DNA from: Bacteroidales bacterium UBA5536
GTDB taxonomy: Bacteria; Bacteroidota; Bacteroidia; Bacteroidales; F082
Assembly (NCBI GenBank): GCA_002426795.1
Contig: DINQ01000004.1
Location: forward strand, 1-64,000
Direction of reading: 5' to 3'
Length of the DNA: 64,000 nt
The notes under the pieces: model-generated
Told to the model about the DNA's origin: nothing
Databases searched by the model: none
What the model saw: the letters and a program-made list of their open reading frames with translations, nothing else
In this document: positions 27,918-36,522 of the stretch, in pieces
Numbering within the stretch: the first letter of the stretch is position 1
How the letters are laid out: every line of letters begins with the position of its first letter
Position numbers and translations under genes: made by a program

Positions 27918-28725
27918 ACAAAGTTCGATTACGTATTTGCACATTTTTTTGCAATCGACAGCATTTTATGTCGCATCGTATTTGTTTATTTATGTTATAG
28001 CTGCCTTTGCGTTGCTGTACATTTCTTTCGATCTCGATATCCCCGCTAAGGTGTTTACAAACCATGTGAAATTTGGCATCAACGACTCCAGCAACCTCTG
28101 GACTACCGATGCTATTGTAAGTGTGTTCCTGTCACAACCGGTAAGTAGTTTTTTCGTTGGTATCGCCGCTTTGATGATTTATCAGTTTTATAAAAACCCC
28201 CCATTCGGAGGTATTGCCCTGCTTTTGTGGCTGTTTTTACATGGTTTTAATCTCTCTTTTGGTTTGTTGGCCGAGGACCTGATGATGCAAACTGGTCTCG
28301 CACGTGTTGCCAATGTGCTAGGTTTAGAACTGGCTGTGATTGTACTTACCGTAGGCATTTCCGTCTTCTTTTTGTGGAAAGCTGGTTCTTTTGCAACGAA
28401 GATGTATTTTCTGGAAATTGATACAGCTGCGCAATCAAAACCATCAAAAATATGGCATTTTCTGAGCTTCTTCCTCTTACCATATCTTGTTGGAACCGGC
28501 ATTTTATTGCTGATATCTTTTCAAACTATTGCGGTAAAAGACATTTTAGTTTTCAGCTTTATGTTGATCTGCCTGCTGCCGGCATTGTTTTTTAAACCGC
28601 AGCAAAACGCTAAAAAACAGCACCTGCTTCTCCCCGATTTTAAGAGAACATTTCTTTATTTGGCTGTCAGCATTTTTTTTCTGGTCCTGTTCAAAATCAC
28701 CTTTCAAAACGGCATCAATTTTTAG
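27895..28725 (+). CDS. Polytopic membrane protein of unknown function
   Basis: A 276-residue protein with about seven hydrophobic segments (e.g. FYVASYLFIYVIAAFALLYI, IALLLWLFLHGFNLSFGLL, LAVIVLTVGISVFFLW, FLLPYLVGTGILLLISF, FLYLAVSIFFLVLF). I do not recognise a family. A loop after the first segment is polar (NHVKFGINDSSNLWTTD). It starts inside the ygiQ gene, 23 bases before its stop, so the two are probably translationally coupled. Confidence 0.65.
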   Translation: MQVKEGSKQSSITYLHIFLQSTAFYVASYLFIYVIAAFALLYISFDLDIPAKVFTNHVKFGINDSSNLWTTDAIVSVFLSQPVSSFFVGIAALMIYQFYKNPPFGGIALLLWLFLHGFNLSFGLLAEDLMMQTGLARVANVLGLELAVIVLTVGISVFFLWKAGSFATKMYFLEIDTAAQSKPSKIWHFLSFFLLPYLVGTGILLLISFQTIAVKDILVFSFMLICLLPALFFKPQQNAKKQHLLLPDFKRTFLYLAVSIFFLVLFKITFQNGINF

Positions 28726-28816
28726 GGCATTCGCTAAAAAAACCATTGGTTGCTCGCATGAGCTGTGATTTTTTAGTAACTTTCGCTCCTCATTTTAACC
28801 CAAATTATTTCATTTT

Positions 28817-31800
28817 ATGAAGATATCAATCAGGAAGAGCATCTTATTGGTGCTAGTTACAGCTTTTGCAGTCCTGATGGCAAGTCCATCTGCAATGGCA
28901 AAACGAAACAAGAAAAATCAAAACGAAGCATCCGACACGCTCAAATCATCAGCCTTATCAGGCTTGAGCTGGCGTGGCATCGGACCAGCTTTTGCGTCAG
29001 GACGCATTGCCGACTTTGCTGTTAACCCGTTGGATCACAGCGAGTATTATGTGGCTGTTGCCTCAGGGCACATCTGGAAAACCAACAACAACGGCACCAC
29101 ATTCAGTCCCATTTTCGACAATTACGGAACCTACTCTATTAGTTGCCTGGCCATGGATCCCAACAATCCATACGTGGTGTGGGCCGGAACAGGCGAGAAC
29201 AATCACCAACGTGCTCTGGGCTATGGAAATGGTGTTTACAAAACTGAGGACGGCGGAAAAAGCTGGAAAAACATGGGGTTGAAAGATTCCCGCCAAATCG
29301 GGATGATTCAAATTGATCCACGCAACAGCGATGTTGTTTATGTAGCTGCTGAAGGTTCCGTATGGGGACCTGGTGGCGATCGGGGCTTATACAAAACAGA
29401 AGATGGCGGAAAAACATGGAATAAAATTCTTGAAATCAGCGAAAATACCGGCGTTAACAATGTCATTTTCGACCCCCGCAATCCGGATATTCTGTTCGCT
29501 ACTTCCGAACAACGCCGCCGTCATTTCTTTACGAAAATTGGTGGTGGTCCTGAAACGGCCTTGTACAAATCGACTGATGCCGGAAAAACCTGGGAGAAAA
29601 TCACCAAAGGCCTGCCTTCTGTCGACAAAGGAGGTATGGGTATTGCCATTCCGGCGACTAATCCTGATGTGGTTTACCTGATTGTTGAAGCTGCTGATGA
29701 TCAGGGTGGTTTTTTCCGCTCGATAGATCGCGGAGCTTCATTCGAAAAAATGAGCGATTACAGCAGCAGTGGCCAGTATTACAACGAAATTGTCTGCGAT
29801 CCGGTTAATCCTGACAAAGTCTACTCACTTGAAACTGTTTCGCGCGTTACGATCGATGGCGGGAAAACATGGAATTCTGTCGGTCTCAACAAAAGACATG
29901 TGGACGATCATGCACTTTGGATCGATCCATCCGACACCAAGCATTGGATGATTGGCGGCGATGGTGGTATTTATGAAACCTTTGATGATGGTGCCAACTT
30001 TATCCATAAAACCAATTTGCCTGTTACGCAGTTTTACCGCGTAAATGTTGATGATACCGAACCATTTTATTGGGTTTATGGCGGCACCCAAGACAACAAC
30101 AGCATGGGCGGACCCAGCCGCAACACCAGCAGAGACGGCGTGAGCAGCGACGAATGGGTTGTTACCCTGGGTGGCGACGGATTTTGGCAGGCCGTAGAAA
30201 AAGACAACCCCGACATCGTTTATTCGGCCTATCAATATGGCAACATCTCGCGCTACGACAAAAAAAGCGGCGAGAAAGTTCAGATCAAACCTGAGCCTGT
30301 CAAAGGAGAATTGCACTACCGCTGGAATTGGGATGCACCCTTTATTTTGAGCCACCACAAAGCCACCAGACTTTATATGGGTGCCAACAAGGTGTTCCGC
30401 AGTGACGATCGTGGCCAAAGCTGGACAGAAATCAGCGGCGACCTCACACGCGACGAGGACAGAAACCAGTTTAAAGTAATGGGAAAATACTGGCCATCCA
30501 ATGCCGTTGCAAAAGACATTTCAACCTCACAGTGGGGAACCATCGTTTCGCTGGCTGAATCACCACTGAAAGAAGGTCTGATTTATGTTGGAACCGACGA
30601 TGGTTTGATTCAGGTAACTGAAGATGACGGACAAAACTGGACCCGAATCAGCAGTTTTCCCGGAGTTCCTGATTACGCTTATGTATCAGACATTTTCCCT
30701 TCGCAGTTTGATGAAAATGTCGTGTTTGCTACAATCAGCAACCTCAAAAACGATGATTTCAAAGCCTATGTCTTGAAAAGCAGCGACAAAGGAAAAACCT
30801 GGAGCAGCATTGCTTCAAACCTCCCGGAAGAAACTGTGCATACCATTGCTCAGGATTATGTTAATGCTGATTTGCTTTTCGTTGGAACAGAATTCGGTTT
30901 CTATCTTAGCGTTGACGGCGGAAAAATCTGGACAAAATTCAGCAATGGTCTGCCAGATGTTGCCGTACGCGACATCGCCATCCAGCAGCGCGAAAATGAC
31001 CTGGCCATTGCCACTTTTGGACGGGGATTCTATATCCTTGACGATTACTCACCTTTGCGCAGCATCACGGCCAAAGCACTGGGAGAAAATGATGCATTGT
31101 TGTTCCCTACAAGAGATGCTTTAATGTATGTGCAAACCGGAAGCCGTTATGGCACCGGATCTATGTATTTCACAGCCGACAATCCAGATTTTGGTGCAAC
31201 ATTCACTTACTATGTGAAAGAAGTACCCAAAACCAGGAAGCAGGAACGTCTTGAAAAAGAGAAAGAGCTTTTCAAAAAAGGAGAACCTATTCCACAACCC
31301 GGTACAGCTGACCTCCGCGCTGAAAAGGACGAAATAGCCCCCTATTTCATCTTTACCATTCGCGACGACCAGGGAAATGTGGTCAGAAAGCTTTATGAGA
31401 AAGCCAAAAAAGGCGTCAACCGCCTCACCTGGGATCTGCGTTATGCTTCCAATTCAGCTCAAGATAACGACAAACCAGAATTTAACCCAACCAAGAAAAG
31501 TTGGTCTGGATTCCCGGCACTACCTGGTACCTATAGTGTTGAACTAGCCATGAACGTGAATGGCGAAGTAAAACAGCTGGCCGGACCGCTCAACTTTAAC
31601 GCCAAACAATTAAACAACACTACACTGCCTGCCAGCGATCGTCTTGCTCTTGATGAATTTTACGATCAGGTGGCAGAAATCAGACGTGTAGCTGATGGTG
31701 CTGACCGATTCAGAAAAACCCTTGAAGTAAGGAACGAAAACATCAGACAAGCTTTACAAATGGTTAATGATGCACCTGAAGCACTGGTTGAAAAAACAAG

Positions 31801-32110
31801 AAAAATGGCAGAGCAACTCCGCGATATCGACTTCACAATGAATGGAACCGCAGCTGCTGCCAGCTTCGAAGAAGTGCCACCGGAACAGGTATCGTTAAGT
31901 TATCGTCTCGAAGTAATCTTGACTGGAACCTGGGGTTCCTCGGGCGACCCAACAGAAACAATGAAAAGCAATTATAACATCCTTAAAGAGGAATTGCCTG
32001 CAGTGCTGACACAATTGAAAACACTGGACGAAGAAATTGGCACTGTTGAAGACGATCTGGAAGCTATGCAAGCACCATATACACCAGGCCGATTACCTGT
32101 GCTTAAATAG
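28817..32110 (+). CDS. Exported BNR/VPS10 (sortilin-like) beta-propeller protein
   Basis: A 1097-residue protein with a signal peptide (LLVLVTAFAVLMASPSAMA). About ten Asp-box repeats (S/T-x-D-x-G-x-T-W: KTEDGGKSW, KSTDAGKTW, VTIDGGKTW, RSDDRGQSW, KSSDKGKTW, LSVDGGKIW) run through residues 60-740, forming a ten-bladed-type propeller as in VPS10/sortilin and WD40/YVTN/BNR-like proteins. Residues about 790-900 contain a charged linker and a FlgD-like Ig fold (GVNRLTWDLRY). The last 150 residues are helical. No T9SS tail is visible. Such proteins are often annotated 'glycosyl hydrolase', but no catalytic residues support that. A -7-like TAACTTTC lies at 28777-28784. Confidence 0.85.
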   Translation: MKISIRKSILLVLVTAFAVLMASPSAMAKRNKKNQNEASDTLKSSALSGLSWRGIGPAFASGRIADFAVNPLDHSEYYVAVASGHIWKTNNNGTTFSPIFDNYGTYSISCLAMDPNNPYVVWAGTGENNHQRALGYGNGVYKTEDGGKSWKNMGLKDSRQIGMIQIDPRNSDVVYVAAEGSVWGPGGDRGLYKTEDGGKTWNKILEISENTGVNNVIFDPRNPDILFATSEQRRRHFFTKIGGGPETALYKSTDAGKTWEKITKGLPSVDKGGMGIAIPATNPDVVYLIVEAADDQGGFFRSIDRGASFEKMSDYSSSGQYYNEIVCDPVNPDKVYSLETVSRVTIDGGKTWNSVGLNKRHVDDHALWIDPSDTKHWMIGGDGGIYETFDDGANFIHKTNLPVTQFYRVNVDDTEPFYWVYGGTQDNNSMGGPSRNTSRDGVSSDEWVVTLGGDGFWQAVEKDNPDIVYSAYQYGNISRYDKKSGEKVQIKPEPVKGELHYRWNWDAPFILSHHKATRLYMGANKVFRSDDRGQSWTEISGDLTRDEDRNQFKVMGKYWPSNAVAKDISTSQWGTIVSLAESPLKEGLIYVGTDDGLIQVTEDDGQNWTRISSFPGVPDYAYVSDIFPSQFDENVVFATISNLKNDDFKAYVLKSSDKGKTWSSIASNLPEETVHTIAQDYVNADLLFVGTEFGFYLSVDGGKIWTKFSNGLPDVAVRDIAIQQRENDLAIATFGRGFYILDDYSPLRSITAKALGENDALLFPTRDALMYVQTGSRYGTGSMYFTADNPDFGATFTYYVKEVPKTRKQERLEKEKELFKKGEPIPQPGTADLRAEKDEIAPYFIFTIRDDQGNVVRKLYEKAKKGVNRLTWDLRYASNSAQDNDKPEFNPTKKSWSGFPALPGTYSVELAMNVNGEVKQLAGPLNFNAKQLNNTTLPASDRLALDEFYDQVAEIRRVADGADRFRKTLEVRNENIRQALQMVNDAPEALVEKTRKMAEQLRDIDFTMNGTAAAASFEEVPPEQVSLSYRLEVILTGTWGSSGDPTETMKSNYNILKEELPAVLTQLKTLDEEIGTVEDDLEAMQAPYTPGRLPVLK

Positions 32111-32132
32111 TCAAAATAACCCATTTAATACG

Positions 32133-32167
32133 AAAAGACCGCTTGGATTCAGGCGGTCTTTTTTTTA
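32133..32167 (+). terminator. Terminator between convergent genes
   Basis: AGACCGC (32136-32142) pairs with GCGGTCT (32153-32159), flanked by A's on the left and a long T tract on the right. It ends the BNR gene transcript and may act on the opposite strand too, since the convergent gene stops at 32165. Confidence 0.85.
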
Positions 32168-33472
32168 GAAAATCAGTAAAACCAATCCGAATATCAACAG
32201 TCCCAAAAGCAATAACCTGATGGTATAGCGCAAAAGTTCACCTGCTCTCAATCCGGTAATCCCAAGCAACGGAAGCGCCCAGAATGGTTGCAGCATATTG
32301 GTAAGCTGATCGCCATATGCCAGGGCCATGATTGCTTTTGCAACAGGAATACCAAGCGCCTGCGCTGCTTCGATAACCACGGGGCCCTGTACAGCCCACT
32401 GTCCTCCTCCACTTGGCACAAAAAGATTTACCAGCCCGGCACTGAACAGCGTAAATATGGCAAAAGTATCTGCAGAAGAAACCCTGATAAACCAATCGCT
32501 TATTACGAACAGCAATCCTGAATACTTCATGATTCCCATAATGCCTGCATACAAAGGAAACTGTAAGATGATGCCTATTGTGCTACCGACAGCTTTCGCA
32601 GCATACAACTGCATTGCACGCACACTGCCCGAAAACAACATGACTAGTGCAAGTAAGATCATATTTATGTCATTAAGTCCGATGGTCAGCTGTTTTCCTT
32701 GAAATAGCCGAATCAAAACCGTCAACAGCAACAGACTTCCAAACAACTGCAGAATACTTGGTATGTCTTTTTCAGGATTTTCGGAATCTATGGATGAGTC
32801 ATTTGTGGTTGGCGCAACCTTTAGCCTTGAGCTGTCATGCTTCAACATCCACAACGAGAATATAGGCAAAACGATCAACAAAACTGACCAAGCCGCTAGG
32901 TTCATTGCCGAAAACACAGTTTCTGTAAGGTCTATTTGTCCGATTTTTGAGAATAGAAAATGATCTTTTTCGGCCACTACCAGTGGTGCCGACCCCGAAA
33001 GCCCGCCGTGCCAAACCATCATGCATACATAGGCAGTTGCTCCCAAAAGCGGATAATTGATCTTTACATTTTGCCTTTGGCTGTAATCGCCAATCTTTCG
33101 CACTAAAACAGAGCCAAAAATCAGCGCCAAACCCCAATTTAAAAACCCCAAAAGCAAGGCGCTGAAAACAACAGCTATAACAGCCTGTTCAGCTGTTTGA
33201 ATGCGCGTCAAAAGTTTCGATGAAAGCCGGTCGAAAAAGGGAGTCAGCGCCAACATATACCCAAGCAATAAAATCAGACTCATCTGCATCGAAAAAGCAA
33301 GCAACTCCCAGAATCCTTTCTGCCAGGCACTGAGTACATCCGTTAATCCCACATAGGCAGGCGACGATTTACCGCCCAGAAAAAAAGCAAGAACCATGGT
33401 TATGAACGTGAGTATTATTGCCAATACCAGTGGATCTGGTAGTTGAATGTTTGATATTCTTTGTTTCTTCAT
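32165..33472 (-). CDS. Short-chain fatty acid transporter, AtoE family
   Basis: A 435-residue polytopic membrane protein with about twelve hydrophobic segments. Family features: PDPLVLAIILTFITMVLAFFL near the start, LTDVLSAWQKGFWELLAFSMQMSLI, HGGLSGSAPLVVAE, FVPSGGGQWAVQGPVVIEAA and YGDQLTNMLQPFWALPLLGI. AtoE-type proteins move short-chain fatty acids such as acetoacetate or butyrate across the inner membrane. No thiolase or CoA transferase gene is adjacent, so the substrate is not supported by context. Confidence 0.9.
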   Translation of the reverse strand: MKKQRISNIQLPDPLVLAIILTFITMVLAFFLGGKSSPAYVGLTDVLSAWQKGFWELLAFSMQMSLILLLGYMLALTPFFDRLSSKLLTRIQTAEQAVIAVVFSALLLGFLNWGLALIFGSVLVRKIGDYSQRQNVKINYPLLGATAYVCMMVWHGGLSGSAPLVVAEKDHFLFSKIGQIDLTETVFSAMNLAAWSVLLIVLPIFSLWMLKHDSSRLKVAPTTNDSSIDSENPEKDIPSILQLFGSLLLLTVLIRLFQGKQLTIGLNDINMILLALVMLFSGSVRAMQLYAAKAVGSTIGIILQFPLYAGIMGIMKYSGLLFVISDWFIRVSSADTFAIFTLFSAGLVNLFVPSGGGQWAVQGPVVIEAAQALGIPVAKAIMALAYGDQLTNMLQPFWALPLLGITGLRAGELLRYTIRLLLLGLLIFGLVLLIF

Positions 33473-33605
33473 TGCTAATTCATTATGAATCTATCGAAAC
33501 TGCTTTGCAAGATAATAAAGAATGCCGCTTTTGGCGTTTCCATTTCGGATTTGCGGATTTTTTATGTCGGTAGCAAAAAAAAACAAAGTTAAACAAGAAG
33601 ATATG

Positions 33606-33613
33606 TATATTTG
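33606..33613 (+). promoter_or_regulatory. -7 box for mdh
   Basis: TATATTTG matches TAnnTTTG, 52 bases before the mdh ATG (33666). No clear -33 TTTG. Confidence 0.5.
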
Positions 33614-33665
33614 TGGTGAATAATTGCCGTTTGCTCAAAAATAGACAACACCCAAATATAAAACT

Positions 33666-34607
33666 ATGGAAAAAATCACAGTCATCGGAGCTGGTAACGT
33701 AGGTGCTACCTGTGCCAACGTCATTGCTCACAAGAATTTAGCAAAGGAAGTCGTTTTAGTCGACATCAAAGAGGGCACCGCCGAAGGCAAAGCGCTCGAC
33801 ATCTGGCAAACGGCACCTATCAACCACTTTAATACCCGCGTTGTCGGGGTTACCAATGATTATTTAAAAACCAAAGGTTCAGGCGTGATCGTCATCACTT
33901 CAGGCCTTCCACGTAAGCCCGGCATGTCGCGCGACGACTTGATCAAGACGAACGCTGCCATCGTGAAAGACGTGACCGAAAAAGCGGTGAAGTATTCACC
34001 AGACGCCATCATTATCGTCGTTTCAAACCCACTCGACGTAATGACCTATGCAGCCTATATGGCCAGCAACAAACCATCCCGCAAAGTATTTGGCATGGCT
34101 GGAACTCTCGACACTGCCCGCTATCGCGCATTTATCTGCGATGCTCTGAATGTATCACCTGAGGATGTGCATGCACTCTTGATGGGTGGTCATGGCGACA
34201 CCATGGTACCACTGCCACGTTACACTTCAATCGCAGGTATTCCTGTTACCGAATTACTCGGCAAAGAAGAGCTGGATAAAATTGTGGAACGCACCAAAAA
34301 AGGTGGTGGTGAACTGGTTAACCTGATGGGAACTTCAGCCTGGTATGCACCGGGTGCTGCAGCTGCCCAAATGGTTGAAGCTATTGTTGACGACCAAAGC
34401 CGTGTATTCCCTGTTTGTGCTTTGTTGCAAGGTGAATATGGCTTGAAGGACGTTTATCTTGGCGTACCCGTTAAACTTGGCCGCAAGGGCATCGAAGAAA
34501 TCATTGAAGTACAGCTGAATAAGGAAGAGAAGAAACTGTTGAACGAATCGTCTGAATCGGTTAAAAAAGTGATGAAAGTTTTAGACGACATGAAATTGTT
34601 TGAATAG
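33666..34607 (+). CDS. mdh: Malate dehydrogenase (LDH-like type)
   Basis: A 313-residue NAD-dependent enzyme interconverting malate and oxaloacetate. The dinucleotide motif is VIGAGNVGAT. Substrate-binding R83 and R89 lie in GLPRKPGMSR, where Arg at 83 instead of the LDH Gln specifies malate. The proton relay is D149 (GTLDTAR) and H176 (GGHGDTMVPL). Fumarase lies 3.8 kb downstream on the same strand, so two successive TCA-cycle enzymes share the neighbourhood. A strong terminator follows the gene. Confidence 0.97.
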   Translation: MEKITVIGAGNVGATCANVIAHKNLAKEVVLVDIKEGTAEGKALDIWQTAPINHFNTRVVGVTNDYLKTKGSGVIVITSGLPRKPGMSRDDLIKTNAAIVKDVTEKAVKYSPDAIIIVVSNPLDVMTYAAYMASNKPSRKVFGMAGTLDTARYRAFICDALNVSPEDVHALLMGGHGDTMVPLPRYTSIAGIPVTELLGKEELDKIVERTKKGGGELVNLMGTSAWYAPGAAAAQMVEAIVDDQSRVFPVCALLQGEYGLKDVYLGVPVKLGRKGIEEIIEVQLNKEEKKLLNESSESVKKVMKVLDDMKLFE

Positions 34608-34622
34608 AACAAACCTATTTAC

Positions 34623-34655
34623 AAAAGGGATATCAGCAACGGTATCCCTTTTTTG
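34623..34655 (+). terminator. Rho-independent terminator after mdh
   Basis: AAAAGGGATA (34623-34632) pairs with TATCCCTTTT (34643-34652) around a 10-base loop, followed by T's. Confidence 0.9.
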
Positions 34656-34706
34656 TTTTGGCTCGCATGTAACAGGAGGATTGATCCATATTGACAGGAT
34701 TTTCAA

Positions 34707-34714
34707 TAACTTTG
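34707..34714 (+). promoter_or_regulatory. -7 box for the sirtuin gene
   Basis: TAACTTTG matches TAnnTTTG, 21 bases before the ATG at 34736. A TTG at 34681-34683 is a possible -33 element. Confidence 0.55.
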
Positions 34715-34735
34715 TAGGCAATCGAATTTAAGGCA

Positions 34736-35443
34736 ATGAGCAAGCTTCCAATTGTAGTATTAACTGGCGCAGGCATCAGTGCTGAAAGTGGCATCAAAAC
34801 TTTCAGAGATGACAATGGGCTTTGGAAAACCCATCGGTTTGAAGACCTGGCTACACCTGAAGCCTGGCACAGGAACCCACAACTGGTGCTCGATTTTTAC
34901 AATGCGCGTCGCAAGCAACTCATGGAATGTGCGCCTAATGCAGCACACATGGCACTCTCCAAACTTGAACAATTCTTCGATGTAAAAATCGTCACGCAAA
35001 ACGTTGATAATTTGCATGAAAGGGCCGGTTCATCGAATGTGCTTCACCTGCATGGTGAGTTGATGAAAGCGCGAAGCACCGCAAATCTTGAACTGGTTTA
35101 CGAACTGAACGACTGGGAAATGAAGCTTGGTGATCGTTGTGCTTTGGGCTCTCAATTAAGACCGCATATTGTCTGGTTCGGAGAGTATGTTCCTAATTTT
35201 GAGCAGGCCTCGAAGTTGGTCAACAAAGCCCGTTTATTGCTCGTAATAGGAACTTCGCTCATGGTTTATCCGGCTGCTAGTCTGTTGGCCTATGCCAATC
35301 GAAACTGCAAAACTGTGCTTATCGACCCCATCGCTTCGCCAACACGAGCCTATGAGATTGAAATCATCCGTAAAAAGGCTGCTGAAGGCGTTCCTGAATT
35401 TGTATCAAAACTTTGTATGAATCCTGAGATTTATTTCAATTAA
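34736..35443 (+). CDS. Sirtuin NAD-dependent protein deacylase, zinc site apparently lost
   Basis: A 235-residue Sir2 protein. NAD motifs GAGISAESGIKTFRD (11-25) and TQNVDNLHERAG (87-98) are intact, with catalytic H106 (HLHGE). Y55 and R58 (DFYNARR) match the Tyr-x-x-Arg pair that binds acidic acyl groups in class III (SIRT5/CobB-like) sirtuins, so desuccinylation or demalonylation is likely. The zinc module is odd: between HGE and the RPHIVWFGE motif only one Cys (C135) is present instead of four. The fold of that insertion must be held without zinc. It starts a likely run with the FKBP gene 8 bases downstream. Confidence 0.92.
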   Translation: MSKLPIVVLTGAGISAESGIKTFRDDNGLWKTHRFEDLATPEAWHRNPQLVLDFYNARRKQLMECAPNAAHMALSKLEQFFDVKIVTQNVDNLHERAGSSNVLHLHGELMKARSTANLELVYELNDWEMKLGDRCALGSQLRPHIVWFGEYVPNFEQASKLVNKARLLLVIGTSLMVYPAASLLAYANRNCKTVLIDPIASPTRAYEIEIIRKKAAEGVPEFVSKLCMNPEIYFN

Positions 35444-35451
35444 ACATCTGT

Positions 35452-35907
35452 ATGAAAAAAAATATATTCCTTTTGCTTTGTTTGCTCATGTTTACCGTTG
35501 CCTGTGGCGAGAAAAACATCGTAAGCCAGGCCGACGTTGATAAACAAATCATTTTGGATTACCTCGAAGCCAATCAGTTAGAAGCCGAATCATTGCCCAG
35601 CGGCCTGTATTACATCATTACCGAAGCGGGCAACGATGAGCGCCCAACCGTGGAATCCACCATAACTGTAAGTTACACCGGAAGGTTCCTGAGTGGCAGT
35701 AAATTCGACGAATCAGAATTCTTTACCGGAAAACTCAGCGATATGATCCAGGGCTGGCAACTAGGCATTCCGCTTATTGGCGAGGGCGGCCGCATCACGC
35801 TCATTGTACCCTCAACATTGGCTTATGGTGGACGATCTGTCGGTAATATACCTGCCAATTCGGTATTAAAATTCGATGTCAGACTACTCTATTTTTCTAA
35901 TGAGTAG
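35452..35907 (+). CDS. FKBP-type peptidyl-prolyl isomerase lipoprotein
   Basis: A 151-residue protein. The signal ends in a lipobox (FTVACGEKN), so the mature protein should be lipid-anchored at Cys. The FKBP domain covers about 50-151: VTVSYTGRFLSGSKFDES, DMIQGWQLGIPLIGEGGRITLIVPSTLAYGG and IPANSVLKFDVRLL. It catalyses proline cis-trans isomerisation during folding of exported proteins. It follows the sirtuin gene by 8 bases. Confidence 0.93.
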   Translation: MKKNIFLLLCLLMFTVACGEKNIVSQADVDKQIILDYLEANQLEAESLPSGLYYIITEAGNDERPTVESTITVSYTGRFLSGSKFDESEFFTGKLSDMIQGWQLGIPLIGEGGRITLIVPSTLAYGGRSVGNIPANSVLKFDVRLLYFSNE

Positions 35908-35970
35908 TCGCCAGGAAGATCAGCCTGATTCCTATTCAAACATGGACTCAGCCAGTTAAATTTCAGATCA

Positions 35971-36426
35971 ATGCATGAAGATTATTCGTATTTCCTGAAC
36001 AAAGCCCAGCGCTTCTGCGATTTCCAGGAACGCTCCTACAACGAAGTAATTCTGAAACTCAGGTCGTGGAAGTTGCGCGAAGAAATCATCGAAAAAATCG
36101 TGCAGCAACTCGAGCACGACGACTTCATCAACGAAGACCGCTTTGTACGTGCCTATGCCATCGGCAAACTGCGAAACAACCACTGGGGGCGCAACAAGAT
36201 CATCATGGGTCTGCGTTCTAAAGGCGTTCCCGATTTGATGATTCAAATTGGCTTACAGGAAATCGATGGAGATGAATATCTGGAGGTGCTGAAAAAAGTG
36301 CTGCGCAGCAAAACCATCAACGAAAAAGACCCCTACAAAAAACAGGCAAAACTGGCGCAATATGCCGTTCAGAAAGGTTTTCAGCCTTCGCTGGTATGGG
36401 AGACGATCAAAGGCGGTTCCGATTGA
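35971..36426 (+). CDS. recX: RecX-family regulatory protein
   Basis: A 151-residue protein with RecX three-helix repeats: ERSYNEVILKLRSW (first), FINEDRFVRAYAIGKLRNNHWGRNKIIMGLRSKGV (second) and KQAKLAQYAVQKGFQPSLVWETIK (third). RecX inhibits RecA filaments. recA is not adjacent here. The length is typical for the family. Confidence 0.9.
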   Translation: MHEDYSYFLNKAQRFCDFQERSYNEVILKLRSWKLREEIIEKIVQQLEHDDFINEDRFVRAYAIGKLRNNHWGRNKIIMGLRSKGVPDLMIQIGLQEIDGDEYLEVLKKVLRSKTINEKDPYKKQAKLAQYAVQKGFQPSLVWETIKGGSD

Positions 36427-36453
36427 AGCAGAAAATCATGCACAGAAGTTTTG

Positions 36454-36461
36454 TACATTTG
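36454..36461 (+). promoter_or_regulatory. -7 box for prfB
   Basis: TACATTTG matches TAnnTTTG, 61 bases before the prfB ATG (36523). Confidence 0.5.
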
Positions 36462-36522
36462 CCAACAGCAAACAGCTTAGCATGCTAAATCTCATAAACC
36501 AAGATTAATTTTTACCCACAAT

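Noticed and set aside
29825..30418. Minus-strand reading frame of 197 codons inside the BNR/VPS10-like gene
   Set aside because: It lies opposite Asp-box repeats of an obvious gene, and has no signal, domain or promoter of its own.
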